Positions 1 through 11,309 of a stretch of DNA of 39,835 bases are shown piece after piece. A program made the translations under genes and the position numbers. The stretch lies in NCBI GenBank assembly GCA_028697885.1, contig JAQVER010000030.1, positions 1 through 39,835 of the forward strand, read 5' to 3'. Source of the stretch: Desulfocapsaceae bacterium. GTDB lineage: Bacteria; Desulfobacterota; Desulfobulbia; Desulfobulbales; Desulfocapsaceae. Position 1 is the first letter of the stretch. Each line of letters starts with the position of its first letter. The notes beneath the pieces are model-generated. The model saw only the letters and a list, made by a program, of their open reading frames with translations, was not told the DNA's origin and searched no databases.

Positions 1-115
1 CAGCACTATCATCTTTTGAAGCTAGTATTGCTGCTTTTGCGGTAGATTCTACTGGAATAAGCTCAACATTAGATAAGTTGTGTTCTTGCAAAAACTCTCT
101 GCATTGCCCAAAGCC
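1..115 (-). pseudogene. 5'-truncated prephenate dehydratase (pheA) fragment
   Basis: Reading the minus strand from position 115 to the window edge gives one open frame containing QCREFLQEH, then NVELIPVESTAKAA and ILASKDDSA. This matches the region of prephenate dehydratase (phenylalanine synthesis, prephenate to phenylpyruvate) usually written QCREFL...ELVPVxSTAEAA. The codon just before it is TAA, and there is no plausible start or ribosome site, so roughly the first 100 residues of the domain are absent. The frame begins only 13 bp after the atpD stop, which points to a rearrangement junction rather than a normal gene start. What lies beyond the edge is unseen. The family call rests on about 38 residues remembered by pattern. 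Confidence 0.6.
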
Positions 116-128
116 TTACAGAAGGATT

Positions 129-1775
<1,647 letters not shown>

Positions 1776-1783
<8 letters not shown>

Positions 1784-3068
1784 GCAATCGGATTTCCCTT
1801 TTTGCCAGCCGGTAACCACCCTCGATCATCACCGCCAAGGCGATCATGGCTGCCAGTACCCACAACTTCATGGGCCCGGTCCGTGCCGTCTGCCAGATCA
1901 ACGCGCCCAGCGCTGCCAGACAGGTAATGGCCCCGGTAGTCGAAATCCAGCCATGGCTTTTCGTGTATAGGGCATGCCGCGCATTGGCTGCGTTCACGGC
2001 GGCAAAGATCAACAGGAATCCGGCACTGCCCAGCGTCGCAATACTGGTCAGATCAAATGTGTTGGCCATAAATAGTGTCACCCCGGCGGTAATCAACAGT
2101 CCTTCCATCGGTTCACCCCATACTTTCCGCTCCAGCATGGCCGGCAATTCACCGTCGCTGGCAATGCAGTAACTCAACCGGGCGGCGCCGTAGAGTGTGG
2201 CATTGATGGCAGAAGCGGTGGATAACATCGCCGCGATTGCAATCAGCGTGAAACCGCTTTGACCGAGAAAGGGTCGAGCCGCTTCCGCCAGGGCAAAATC
2301 CTTGGCCGCCACAATTTTGTCCACGGCAAGATTTCCCACGGTAACAAGTGCGACCAACACGTATAAGACAATCACGAATCCGACCGCGATATAATAGGCG
2401 CGTGGCAGCGTCCGCGCCACATCCCGGACGTCGCCGGCGGTATTGGCGATCAATTCGAACCCTTCATAAGCGAGAAAAATTATCATCCCGCCTGCTGCCA
2501 ACTGCAGCGGCGGTGACCACGATCCGGGTGCAATCTGGGCAGCCTTGACGCCGACCAGACCGGTGCCGACGAATACCAACAGGATCACCACTTTGAGGCC
2601 TACGATCCAATCCTCCGCTTTCCCGATCAACTCGGCACTGAGCAGATTCATGCCGGTAATGAGGATGACGCTGAGACTGATCAGGACATGTTTGCCGGTC
2701 GCCTGCCACACCTCCGGTAGAAAGGTCGCGCCATAACCACCGAAGGCCAGCGCATAAAGCGACAGCATCACAATATAACTCAGCCACAACAACACGTTCA
2801 GGCTGCCGGTAAACATACCGGCTCCGAAGGCGCGATCGAGAAAGGTAACGGTTCCCCCGCGACTGGGATACGCAACAGAAAGCTTCGCATACGAATACGC
2901 CGTCAGCATCGCCACCACACCCGCCAGTGCAAAGGCCACTGGCGTACCGCCGTGCGCCAATTGCACCGCCAATCCCAGCACCGCAAAAATTCCACCCCCG
3001 ACCATCCCGCCGACACCAAGAGAAACAACTCCCCACAAGCCAATCTTACCGTCGCCACTTTTACTCAT
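1776..3068 (-). CDS. APC-superfamily amino acid permease
   Basis: A 430-residue inner-membrane transporter with about 12 hydrophobic helices and the APC signature near the N-terminus (GVGGMVGGGIFAVLG, around residues 19-33), the unwound helix-1 segment that binds amino acids in LeuT-fold permeases. A second conserved stretch (IIFLAYEGFELIANTAGDV) corresponds to helix 6. Length is normal for the family. It should import or exchange an amino acid or amine by proton or substrate coupling, but the substrate cannot be read from the sequence. AGGAGA lies about 10 bases upstream of the ATG. Its 3' end overlaps the 49-codon ORF that runs into atpD, so the three are probably on one transcript. Upstream lies the decayed end of a second glgP. 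Confidence 0.88.
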
Positions 3069-3189
3069 AAACCAATCATCTCCTCTTTGTCGGACCTATA
3101 CCATCCGCCAACGATTTTACGAATAAAACAGAGCCATGATTTATTGGTTGCACTATCGTTTTTGTCCTGACATTTTTTTCGCCAAGCAG

Positions 3190-3402
3190 CTCTGCGCTGC
3201 CACAGAACGCGTTCATCTTCCTATGGGATTTCCACGTCTTCACAATACGGTTTCACTCGTGCCGTATAATCAGCTGCAAAACGTTCTGAAGACACAGGCA
3301 CGTGGCAAATGTAAAAGCCCGCTACGCCGGTAAAGGTAAAGCCGTTTCACGCCATTCTTTCCTCGGCATAAAGATCCATCTGTACCGCCTTCTGCCCCTA
3401 TT
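3190..3402 (-). pseudogene. Decayed 3' end of a second alpha-glucan phosphorylase (glgP)
   Basis: The minus strand here translates as about 70 codons aligning end to end with the C-terminus of the intact GlgP at 8196-10742. Matching blocks are KAVQMDLYAE against QAVRVELYAD, SSERFAADYTARVKPYCEDV against AARPAADFTARLIPYFEGV, and EDERVLWQ against EEARILWQ. The frame holds two internal stops, TGA near the start and TAG just before EDERVLWQ. The rest of the gene is missing: its upstream edge runs straight into the stop of the response-regulator gene. Identity is only about half, so this is an old, divergent paralogue rather than a recent copy. It shows that the signalling operon replaced or was inserted into a phosphorylase gene. 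Confidence 0.8.
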
Positions 3403-4441
3403 GGTGCTGATCGAATATCTCAGCAAATACTGGTGCTAACTCCTTGAAGGCTTTAAGGACCACCGGATCAAAATGTTCCGGCATGGTCCTGCCGTCACCC
3501 TTGGTAATAATCTGGAAGGTCTTTTGGTGGTCAAAAGCAGGTTTGTAGGGCCTTTGACTCCGTAGCGCGTCATACTGGTCGACGAGCATGACGATCCTGC
3601 CTTCAAGAGGTATTTCTTCGCCTTTGAGCCTTCTTGGATAACCACTGCCGTCCCACCGTTCGTGATGAGTAAAGGCAATGGAGGCAGCCATCTGAATACC
3701 GGAATAGTTTGATCCCGAGAGGATTTTCTCACCCATGGCGGCATGCGTCTTCATGATCTCAGATTCATACTGTGTATGAGAACCAGGCTTTAAGAGGATG
3801 CTGTCCGGGATCCCGATCTTGCCGATGTCATGCAGTGGGCTCGCATAAGTTATCGTCTCAATAAAGTCCGCCAGCATCCCTAGCGCCTCTGCCATCTTGC
3901 CGGCATAAAACCCAATTCTCGCTATATGAGCACCGGTGTCCGTATCACGAAATTCCGCGGCTGACGTTAGTTTCAGCACCATCTCGGTGCTCATATTCTT
4001 AAGGTCCTGGGTCCTTTCCCGCACCTCCTCTTCAAGGATCTGATTATGCCTGAGCATAAAGTCTTCAAAGGACTTGATTTTGAGAAGGTTTTTGACCCGG
4101 ATGGTTAATTCGGCCTGATCGATAGGCTTGGAAAGAAAATCATTTGCAGAGACCGTGAGCCCTTTGAGTTTTGATTCCCTTTCGTGCAGCGCTGTCACCA
4201 TGATTATCGGTATATTCCTGGTCATCTGGTCTGTTTTTAAAACCCTGCAGGCCTCGTAGCCATCCATGACCGGCATCATGATATCAAGAATGATCAAGTC
4301 AGGTCGGCTCTCCCTGGCCTTTTGCACCGCTTCTTCGCCGTTTAAGGCAAGTTCAATGTCGTAGCCCAAGGGAATGAGCCACTGGGTGAGCAGCCTGAGA
4401 TTTGCTTCTTCATCGTCGACCAGCAATATTTTTTCATTCAT
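3398..4441 (-). CDS. Response regulator with HD-GYP c-di-GMP phosphodiesterase domain
   Basis: A 347-residue cytoplasmic protein. A receiver domain fills residues 1-120, with acidic pocket D9/D10, predicted phospho-acceptor D53 and the conserved lysine in LSKPID. A short coiled linker (about 122-150) leads to an HD-GYP domain. That domain shows HDIGK, the [11 protein letters not shown] box and the [13 protein letters not shown] segment, so the metal and GYP residues needed to hydrolyse c-di-GMP look complete. The start codon overlaps the stop of the hybrid kinase gene (ATGA), a strong sign of an operon and of partnership. Phosphorylation by that kinase would be expected to set phosphodiesterase activity. 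The stop lies at the junction with the glgP remnant. Confidence 0.93.
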   Translation of the reverse strand: MNEKILLVDDEEANLRLLTQWLIPLGYDIELALNGEEAVQKARESRPDLIILDIMMPVMDGYEACRVLKTDQMTRNIPIIMVTALHERESKLKGLTVSANDFLSKPIDQAELTIRVKNLLKIKSFEDFMLRHNQILEEEVRERTQDLKNMSTEMVLKLTSAAEFRDTDTGAHIARIGFYAGKMAEALGMLADFIETITYASPLHDIGKIGIPDSILLKPGSHTQYESEIMKTHAAMGEKILSGSNYSGIQMAASIAFTHHERWDGSGYPRRLKGEEIPLEGRIVMLVDQYDALRSQRPYKPAFDHQKTFQIITKGDGRTMPEHFDPVVLKAFKELAPVFAEIFDQHQ

Positions 4442-7400
4442 TTGTCCAAAATCTCCCGCACCTTTGCCAAAAGGTCTTTTGACCGAAAAGGCTTTCGAAT
4501 GAAGTCAAAACCGGCCTCAATCAATTCTTTGTTTGTGACAATCTCCATGGTGTAGCCGCTCATGAAGACTATTTTCATCCCGGGACAAACCTTCATTATC
4601 GCCTCGCTAACCTCTTTGCCGTTTTTTTTCGGCATGATCATGTCCAGTAGGACGAGACCGATATGTTCCCTGTCCTCCATGAATTTTTCGATCGCATCTT
4701 CCCCATCCTCTGCGGTAATAACGGTGTAGCCGAAGGACTCCAGCACTATCCTTGATAATTTCCTCAGGGCAGCGTCATCCTCTGCCACCAGGATTGTTTC
4801 ATGTCCGCCCTTGACAGGGACAACATCTTCTGTCTTCGTGTTCAGGGAGGGAACTTCGTCACTTAGAGGAAGATATATTTTGAATACCGTGCCTTCGTCT
4901 GGTTCGCTGTAGACCTTGATGTAACCGCCATGCTGTTTTATGATTCCGTAGGAGATAGCCAGGCCGAGTCCTGTCCCTTCGCCAATACCTTTTGTGGTAA
5001 AAAAAGGATCGAATATTTTCTTCTGCGTTTCTGCATCCATTCCTTGTCCTGTATCGGCAACTGTGATAAGAGCATACCTCCCGGGCTTACCATATCCATA
5101 GGCTGCAACATATTCTTCATCTACTTCCTCAAGGCCGGTGCCGATCGTCAGCCGGCCACCTGCTGACATGGCATCCCTGGCATTGGCGGCAAGGTTGATC
5201 AGCACCTGTTCTAACAGCCCTCCATCAGCCTGCACTATCAAGGGATAATCTGTAAGGTCCAGATTAAAGTCAATACTCTCTCTGATAACCTGGAGCAGCA
5301 TTTTTTGCAGGTCGAAGATAAGAACATTGATATTAACGGGCTTCATTTCAACAAGGTGTTTTCTGCTGAAGATAAGCAGTCTTTTGGTGAGAACAGCTGC
5401 CCTTTCGGCGGCCAGGAGCACCTCATGCATATCATCCTTTGACTGACTGCCAGCTGCTAAGGTGTCCATGACCATGGCGCCATATCCGAGGATCACATTG
5501 AGGATATTGTTGAAATCGTGGGCAACCCCACCGGCCAGAGTGCCGACAGCCTCCATCTTCTGGGATTGACGGAGCTGGGTTTCAAGTTTTTTTTGCTCGG
5601 TGACATTCCTTATCAGCTCTATCCCGGCCACGACATTCCCGTCAAGATCCAGTAAGGGTGATGCAGTAATCTCAACATGCACTGCTGTCTGCTTGCCGAT
5701 AGTAGCGGATCGCTTCGCCTGATGAATCCCTCCGTCTCTAAAAGCCATCGCTATAGGGCACCCTTCACAAACGTGGTCTTGATTTTCATAAGCCGTGTAG
5801 CAGTGCTCGCCTATATGGTCACCAACTAAATCTTTCAGTGCTTGATTCTGGTAGGTAATCATAAAGTCGAGATCCTGGATACTGAGCCCTTCTCCCATTG
5901 AACTCATGATGGCCTTCCACCTGATTTCTCCCTCGTGAGCTTTTACCAGCGCCGTCTGCAGGTCCACCTCTGCTTGTTTTCGTTCGGTGATGTCTCTGCC
6001 TACACCACTTACACCTATGGATTTACCATGAGCATCCCTCAGCAGCGCTGCATTGAATTCATAAGGGATTTTCCGTCCGTCTTTGGTGACCAGTAGCGCC
6101 TCGACACTGACACTGCCTTTTCTCACTGCGGTTTGTATGGCCACTGCTATTTTCTTGATGTCGTCATCTCTGAACAAATCAGTAGGCTTCATCAACGCAA
6201 GTTCCGTGTCGAGGTAGCCGGTGACCACATTTAATGTCTTATTCCAGCGAATAAATTTTCCCTCTAGATCAAAGACAAAGAATACGTCTTTCAATGTATT
6301 CAGTGCATTTTCAATGAACACCTTCTCATCTTCAAGTATCATATCGGCCAGTTTCCGTTCACTGACATCACGGATATTACATTGGGCCAGGATTGCCCTG
6401 TCGACCATATATATATCCGTATCGATATAGTCCCCGGACTTGGTTCTGACCGGAACATCCGCGTAATTAAGAATGCCGATCTGGTCCAAAGTCTGCATGA
6501 GCGTTGGAAAATCAGACGTGCCGAGTGATACGCCGATATCGTGCAGCTTTTTCCCGACATACTCCTCTTCGGAATAGCCTAACATCTTTTCGGCGGCAGG
6601 ATTCGCATGGACGATATGCCCTTCCTGTTTTTCGAGGAGCACGATTCCGTCATTTGCGGTCTCGAAAATGCGCCGATAGCGAAATTCAGATTCACCCAGC
6701 AGGTCTTCCAGTTGCTTGCGCTCAGTGATGTCCTCTATGGCCAGGAGGATGATCCTCTCCTTGCCCCAGGCTTGTTCAATCTGGCGGGCATTCAGCAGCA
6801 TTGTGCGGCGGCCGATGGTGGCAAAATCGTGTTCAACCTCATAGTTGTCAAAGCTGGTCTGTTCGGGAAGGATGGTCTCCAGCAGTTCCCGCAGCCCGGG
6901 GATATCCCACTGCTTGTTGCCCAGGTCGTAAATAAGCTGGCCCACGGTCTCTTCAGGACTTACCTTGAAGAATTCATAGAAGGAACGGCTGACAGTGACC
7001 ACCCTCAGGTCCTGATCCAGAGAGATCAGGGGCTCACGCACCGTGTTGATGACGCTCTCGGCGAATGCATGGGCCGCATCCGCTGCCTGTTTTATAACCG
7101 CCAGTTCTTTACGGGTCGTTTCCAGCCCGGCCTCTATCTCTTTGCGCTTGGTGATGTCCTCAATGGCCAGGAGGATGATCCTCTCCTTGCCCCAGGCTTG
7201 TTCAATCTGGCGGGCATTCAGCAGCATGGTGCGCCTGCCGATGGTGGCAAAATCGTGTTCGACCTCATAGTTATCAAAGCTGGTCTGTTCAGGGAGGATG
7301 TCTTCCAGTAGTTCCCGCAGCTTGGGAATATCCCACTGCTTGTTGCCCAGGTCATAGATAAGCTGGCCCACGGTCTCTTCAGGATTCACCTTAAAGAACT

Positions 7401-7953
7401 CATAGAAGGAACGGCTGACGGTGACCACCCGGAGGTCTTGGTCAAGAGAAATCAGGGGTTCGCGCACTGTGTTGATGACGCTCTCAGCGAATGCATGGGC
7501 CGTATCCGCTGCCTGTTTTATAACTGCCAGTTCTTTGCGGGTTGTTTCCAAGCCGGCCTCTATCTCCTTACGCTCGGTGATATCCTCAATGGCCAGGAGG
7601 ATGATCCTCTCCTTGCCCCAGGCTTGTTCAATCTGGCGGGCATTCAGCAGCATTGTGCGGCGGCCGATGGTGGCAAAATCGTGTTCGACCTCGTAGTTAT
7701 CAAAGCTGGTTTGTTCGGGAAGGATGGTTTCCAGTAGTTCCCGCAGCTTAGGAATATCCCACTGCTTGTTACCCAGGTCATAGATCAGCTGTCCCACGGT
7801 CTCTTCAGGTTTAACATGGAAAAATTCATAGAAGGAACGACTGACGGTGACCACCCGGAGGTCCTGGTCAAGAGAAATCAGGGGTTCGCGCACTGTGTTG
7901 ATGACGCTCTCGGCGAATGCATTGGATATTGTCATGATTTCTTCCTTGGCCAT
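4438..7953 (-). CDS. Hybrid histidine kinase with three near-identical PAS repeats, further PAS domains and a receiver
   Basis: A 1171-residue sensor kinase without an obvious membrane segment. Residues 12-153, 154-295 and 296-411 are three copies of one PAS unit with only a few substitutions. Two further PAS domains follow (about 415-650). A sixth (about 660-790) contains the cysteine pattern HCYTAY...CEGCP, seen in some PAS sensors and a possible redox or metal site. The HisKA box VAHDFNN carries the phospho-acceptor at about H812. The ATPase domain has its N-box, DTGQGM and GTGLGL motifs. A C-terminal receiver has D1104 as acceptor. AAGGAG lies 8 bases upstream of the ATG. It is coupled by ATGA overlap to the HD-GYP regulator. 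The signal is unknown; the lack of membrane helices suggests a cytoplasmic cue. Confidence 0.93.
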   Translation of the reverse strand: MAKEEIMTISNAFAESVINTVREPLISLDQDLRVVTVSRSFYEFFHVKPEETVGQLIYDLGNKQWDIPKLRELLETILPEQTSFDNYEVEHDFATIGRRTMLLNARQIEQAWGKERIILLAIEDITERKEIEAGLETTRKELAVIKQAADTAHAFAESVINTVREPLISLDQDLRVVTVSRSFYEFFKVNPEETVGQLIYDLGNKQWDIPKLRELLEDILPEQTSFDNYEVEHDFATIGRRTMLLNARQIEQAWGKERIILLAIEDITKRKEIEAGLETTRKELAVIKQAADAAHAFAESVINTVREPLISLDQDLRVVTVSRSFYEFFKVSPEETVGQLIYDLGNKQWDIPGLRELLETILPEQTSFDNYEVEHDFATIGRRTMLLNARQIEQAWGKERIILLAIEDITERKQLEDLLGESEFRYRRIFETANDGIVLLEKQEGHIVHANPAAEKMLGYSEEEYVGKKLHDIGVSLGTSDFPTLMQTLDQIGILNYADVPVRTKSGDYIDTDIYMVDRAILAQCNIRDVSERKLADMILEDEKVFIENALNTLKDVFFVFDLEGKFIRWNKTLNVVTGYLDTELALMKPTDLFRDDDIKKIAVAIQTAVRKGSVSVEALLVTKDGRKIPYEFNAALLRDAHGKSIGVSGVGRDITERKQAEVDLQTALVKAHEGEIRWKAIMSSMGEGLSIQDLDFMITYQNQALKDLVGDHIGEHCYTAYENQDHVCEGCPIAMAFRDGGIHQAKRSATIGKQTAVHVEITASPLLDLDGNVVAGIELIRNVTEQKKLETQLRQSQKMEAVGTLAGGVAHDFNNILNVILGYGAMVMDTLAAGSQSKDDMHEVLLAAERAAVLTKRLLIFSRKHLVEMKPVNINVLIFDLQKMLLQVIRESIDFNLDLTDYPLIVQADGGLLEQVLINLAANARDAMSAGGRLTIGTGLEEVDEEYVAAYGYGKPGRYALITVADTGQGMDAETQKKIFDPFFTTKGIGEGTGLGLAISYGIIKQHGGYIKVYSEPDEGTVFKIYLPLSDEVPSLNTKTEDVVPVKGGHETILVAEDDAALRKLSRIVLESFGYTVITAEDGEDAIEKFMEDREHIGLVLLDMIMPKKNGKEVSEAIMKVCPGMKIVFMSGYTMEIVTNKELIEAGFDFIRKPFRSKDLLAKVREILDK
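6721..7920 (-). repeat. Three tandem 426-bp repeats encoding PAS units
   Basis: Direct repeats with a strict 426-bp period lie inside the hybrid kinase gene: 7495-7920, 7069-7494 and a partial third copy 6721-7068. The anchor GCGAATGCAT occurs at 7061, 7487 and 7913. The copies differ at scattered, mostly silent positions and at a few codons (for example HVKPEE, KVNPEE, KVSPEE). High identity with no frame change points to recent in-frame tandem duplication. Confidence 0.95.
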
Positions 7954-8008
7954 TCTCTATCTCCTTGTTTACTGGACACCTTACACTGTAATCGATGTAA
8001 AGATTGCT

Positions 8009-8179
8009 TTAACTCTCGCAACCTTTTACGAACCAAAACAGGATGAGGAAATTTTTGCTATAGATGACCTTCCTGGCCGGCATCTGAGTGAGGTCCAATG
8101 CCATCGGATGGATGGCCGTGTCGACCTTGCGGATGAACTCGATCAGCGGGATACGGTTTGGCCTGCGTGAATCTAAAAT
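8009..8179 (-). other. Unrecognised 56-codon open frame between glgP and the kinase
   Basis: Between the glgP stop and the kinase start the minus strand has an uninterrupted frame of 56 codons (IPLIEFIRKVDTAIHPMALD, then LTQMPARKVIYSKNF) that reads like real protein. It lacks a clear ATG: it opens after a TAA with ATT, and the only internal ATGs fall after residue 25. It is GC-richer than the AT-rich bases beside the kinase start. I do not recognise the family. It may be another gene fragment trapped at the junction between glgP and the signalling operon, or chance. Confidence 0.25.
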
Positions 8180-8195
8180 TTATTCCTCAATCAGC

Positions 8196-10742
8196 TCAGT
8201 GCTGCCAAAGGATTCGTGCTTCTTCCAATGGGATCGTTACCCCTTCAAAGTACGGTATCAGGCGTGCCGTAAAGTCTGCTGCTGGGCGGGCAGCGGAAAC
8301 AGCCACGCTGTAGAGATAGCCTCCTGACGCGCCGACCAGTGGACGGACATACTTCATTTCCTGGTGTACCGCTGCGCCGCCACTTATCCCATCGGCGTAA
8401 AGCTCCACACGTACTGCCTGAGGAGCAAGCTCATTGAGATAGACCTGAACCTCAAAAAGGAGTTGGTCGCCCTTGAGCTCCACCTTCTGTTCGCCGAAGC
8501 GCAGATTCGGCCAGTTCTGCGCAATTGCCCGCTGCCAATTTACTATTTCTTGACCCTTTTCCCCATTGTTGGCAGCGCGCTTACGATAGGCGTCCGCAGC
8601 CGGGAGGTAACGTTGCTCAGTGTATTCACGCACCGCTCGATCGGCAGAGAATTGTGGTGTCAACCGCGCCATGCTTTCTCGCATCCTCGCTACCCAGGCC
8701 GTGGGAATGCCGCGCTCGTCACGGGCATAAAACTCCGGAATTACCTCTTGTTCAAGCAGGGTGTAGAGCGCCTCGGCTTCAACAGCGTCCCAGGCTGGAT
8801 CATGGTCATGTTCCTGCCCATCACCCAACGCCCACCCCACTTCAGGCGTATAGGCTTCCGCCCACCAGCCGTCCAATTCTGAGAGATTGAGGCCACCATT
8901 AACCAGCACCTTCATGCCGCTCGTGCCACACGCCTCCCAGGGGCGCCGTGGCGTATTGATCCAGACATCCACCCCCTGCACCAGATGTTCTGTAATCAAC
9001 ATATCATAGTCGCTCAGGAAAATAATGTGCGCACGGGTCTTCGCCTGACGGATGAAATTTATCCATTCATGAATCAGTGCCTGCCCTGCAGGGTCTGCTG
9101 GATGGGCCTTGCCGGCAAGGATGAGTTGCACCGGTCGTTGTGGGTTGCTTAACAGCCGAAGCAGTCGCTCCGGATCGTGCAATAGCAGGTTCGGTCTTTT
9201 GTAGGTCGCAAAACGGCGGGCAAAGCCCAGTATCAATGTGTTGGGATCAAAGAGATATTTTGCCGCCTCAACCGCCTCGGGCGACGCACCGGCGATAGCG
9301 AGCTGCCGGGACAATCTCTCACGGGCAAACTCAACAAGGGACTTGCTGGTGGCGATGCGGAATTGCCACAGGGTGACATCAGAGACGCAACGGATATCAT
9401 GTTCAAGGGTTTTCGTCGTTCCCAGCCAGCGATCCTGTCCACAGGCTTCTGCCCACAGGTCATCGGCCTGAGCCGAGTCCCAGCTTCCCATGTGGACTCC
9501 GTTGGTCACGTGTCCGATGGGCACCTCATCCTGCGGCCAGTGCGGAAAAAGAGGCTGAAAGATGTCCCGGCTGACTTTCCCATGCAGGCGGCTCACGCCA
9601 TTAACAGCCCCGCTGCCGCGGATCGCCAGATAGGCCATGTTGAAACTCTCCGACGGATCGTTCGGGTTTCGACGGCCGAGGGCCAGCAGGTCATGAAGGG
9701 AGATACCGAGCTTCTGTTCGGCATACCCCCCGAGGTATTGCTCAATGAGGGCAGGAGTAAAACGGTCAAAGCCTGCAGTCACTGCGGTATGGGTGGTGAA
9801 GAGGTTACCGGCCCTGGTTGCGGCCAGCGCGACTTCGAAGGGCTGCCCGGTCTCTTCCATGAAACTGCAGGCCCGTTCTAACACGGCAAAGGCCGCGTGT
9901 CCTTCATTCAGATGACAAACCTCCGGTTGGATACCAAGAGCACGAAGCAGCCGCCAGCCGCCGATACCAAGGAGCATTTCCTGCTTGAGGCGAAGCTCCG
10001 GCCCGCCGCCATAGAGCTCGCTGGTAATGCCGCGATGCGCCGGGAAATTAGCCGCGTCATTACTGTCCAGCAGGTAAAGTTTGACCCGACCGACCTGGAC
10101 CTGCCAGGCACGCAGCCAGACCGAGTAACCAGGTAAGTCGATCTCCAGCCGTAACCACTCACCGTTCGCCTGGCGCAAAGGAGTGATCGGTAACTGTCCG
10201 GGATCGTTATAAGGGAAGAGGGCCTGTTGCATTCCGTCCTTGTCGATCACCTGACGGAAATAACCTTGCTGGTACAGTAACCCCACACCGACTACAGGCA
10301 CGCCCTGATCGCTGGCAGCTTTGAGCTGATCGCCGGCAACATTGCCAAGCCCGCCCGAGTAGATGGGCAAGGCTTCACTCAACATGAATTCCATGCTGAA
10401 ATAGGCCACGCAGGTCAGGGAGCTCTGCGGATGATTCTGCTGAAACCACGCAGGAACCCCCGCCACTTCGCGCATGGACTGCACCAGGCCGTCAACGTTT
10501 TTACGAAAAACGGAATCGGCCAGAACACGTTCGATCCGATCGCGCGAGACCGTCTGCAGAACAACCCAGGGGTTATGCGTGATCTCCCACAGTTCGGAAT
10601 CAAGCTGCCGCCATACTTCATCGGTAGCATGATTCCACGACCAGTGCATATCCAGAGCCAGTTCGGCCAAGGAATTAAAGCCTTCAATTTCCGTGGGGAG
10701 AAGATTGTAGAGGGGATGACTAACACGGGTTTGATCTGTCAT
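8196..10742 (-). CDS. glgP: Alpha-glucan (glycogen/maltodextrin) phosphorylase
   Basis: An 848-residue PLP enzyme releasing glucose-1-phosphate from alpha-1,4-glucans, of the long type with an N-terminal DUF3417 region. Visible motifs are SMEFMLSEALPIYSGGLGNV near residue 115, the glucan/phosphate-site stretch FARRFATYKRPNLL, and the PLP-lysine segment EACGTSGMKVLVNGGLNLS. I place the start at the ATG at 10742 (MTDQTRVSH), 8 bases after GAGG. A longer in-frame start at 10793 would put 17 extra residues inside the leader hairpin and is less likely. It is a single gene with a 5' palindromic leader. A decayed paralogue end lies 4.8 kb downstream. The product acts in cytoplasmic storage-carbon use. 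Confidence 0.94.
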   Translation of the reverse strand: MTDQTRVSHPLYNLLPTEIEGFNSLAELALDMHWSWNHATDEVWRQLDSELWEITHNPWVVLQTVSRDRIERVLADSVFRKNVDGLVQSMREVAGVPAWFQQNHPQSSLTCVAYFSMEFMLSEALPIYSGGLGNVAGDQLKAASDQGVPVVGVGLLYQQGYFRQVIDKDGMQQALFPYNDPGQLPITPLRQANGEWLRLEIDLPGYSVWLRAWQVQVGRVKLYLLDSNDAANFPAHRGITSELYGGGPELRLKQEMLLGIGGWRLLRALGIQPEVCHLNEGHAAFAVLERACSFMEETGQPFEVALAATRAGNLFTTHTAVTAGFDRFTPALIEQYLGGYAEQKLGISLHDLLALGRRNPNDPSESFNMAYLAIRGSGAVNGVSRLHGKVSRDIFQPLFPHWPQDEVPIGHVTNGVHMGSWDSAQADDLWAEACGQDRWLGTTKTLEHDIRCVSDVTLWQFRIATSKSLVEFARERLSRQLAIAGASPEAVEAAKYLFDPNTLILGFARRFATYKRPNLLLHDPERLLRLLSNPQRPVQLILAGKAHPADPAGQALIHEWINFIRQAKTRAHIIFLSDYDMLITEHLVQGVDVWINTPRRPWEACGTSGMKVLVNGGLNLSELDGWWAEAYTPEVGWALGDGQEHDHDPAWDAVEAEALYTLLEQEVIPEFYARDERGIPTAWVARMRESMARLTPQFSADRAVREYTEQRYLPAADAYRKRAANNGEKGQEIVNWQRAIAQNWPNLRFGEQKVELKGDQLLFEVQVYLNELAPQAVRVELYADGISGGAAVHQEMKYVRPLVGASGGYLYSVAVSAARPAADFTARLIPYFEGVTIPLEEARILWQH

Positions 10743-10762
10743 AGTTGCCTCAGTTTCAGTTT

Positions 10763-10822
10763 TCTCTTGAATCCTATCACAATGCCTCCTCAATAGGAGA
10801 CGTTGTGATAGGGTTCAAGAGA
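10763..10822 (-). promoter_or_regulatory. 60-bp inverted repeat in the glgP leader
   Basis: The arms 10763-10782 (TCTCTTGAATCCTATCACAA) and 10803-10822 are inverted copies of 20 bp with one G:T-compatible mismatch. Inside the loop a second hairpin forms from CTCCT (10786-10790) and AGGAG (10795-10799). The structure ends about 20 bases before the glgP start. In the glgP mRNA it would be a long double hairpin close to the ribosome site. As DNA it could be a cruciform or dimer-binding operator. No poly-T follows, so it is not a standard terminator. Function is inferred only. Confidence 0.6.
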
Positions 10823-11309
10823 CTTAATTTCCCCGCTTCTGAAGAATATCCAGCGCAAGTATCAATAATAATCTTCTAAGGTCGGTTTGCTCCTTGATCA
10901 TCAACCAGGAAAGAAGGCCATCCAAACTATATCTGCCGATATAATGTATGTGCCGTTCTAGTCAATCGGTAGGCAGAATGTTAAATAATATGAATTGCGG
11001 CAGTCTTTTTACTGTAACAAGGAAAGTAACAAGGAAATACTCTCAGAGAGTATTTCCTTAAAGTCTGTGGTAACCAGTGTCACGACACCATGCAATGCGC
11101 CTGTAATTGATGACCAGAGCGACTTCAAGCAGGTGTCTGAGGTTTTATTGATCAGAAATAATATATGTTCAACTTATTTATTTTTATCCTATTTCTGGAG
11201 TATAGGCAAGGTCTGACGAATATAGTTTATTAGGCAGGTAGGTTCATGGGTAGAGTATGAAAAGTCGATTATTCACTGCGCTACTTGTTTGTTGGTAAGA
11301 TAGTCATAT
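10823..11309. other. Non-coding gap between the DUF3786 gene and glgP
   Basis: This stretch of about 490 bp is AT-rich and holds no convincing gene on either strand. It contains a 29-bp perfect palindrome at 11031-11059 and a short direct repeat (GTAACAAGGAAA twice, about 11015-11038). Promoters for glgP probably lie here, but none matches consensus well. Confidence 0.5.
11031..11059. repeat. 29-bp perfect palindrome
   Basis: AAGGAAATACTCTC (11031-11044) and its exact reverse complement (11046-11059) flank a single central A. There is no T run on either side, so it is a poor intrinsic terminator. A protein-binding operator or a mobile-element end are the alternatives. It is preceded by two copies of GTAACAAGGAAA. 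Confidence 0.7.

Noticed and set aside
6721..7920. CRISPR or mobile-element repeats
   Set aside because: The 426-bp period is in frame and codes for PAS domains; it is a gene-internal duplication.
10803..10822. tRNA T-loop-like GGTTCAAG motif
   Set aside because: No acceptor, anticodon or D stem can be folded around it; it is an arm of the glgP leader inverted repeat.
10995..11216. Plus-strand 73-codon frame in the gap before glgP
   Set aside because: It runs through the 29-bp palindrome, lacks a ribosome site, and the product has no recognisable features.
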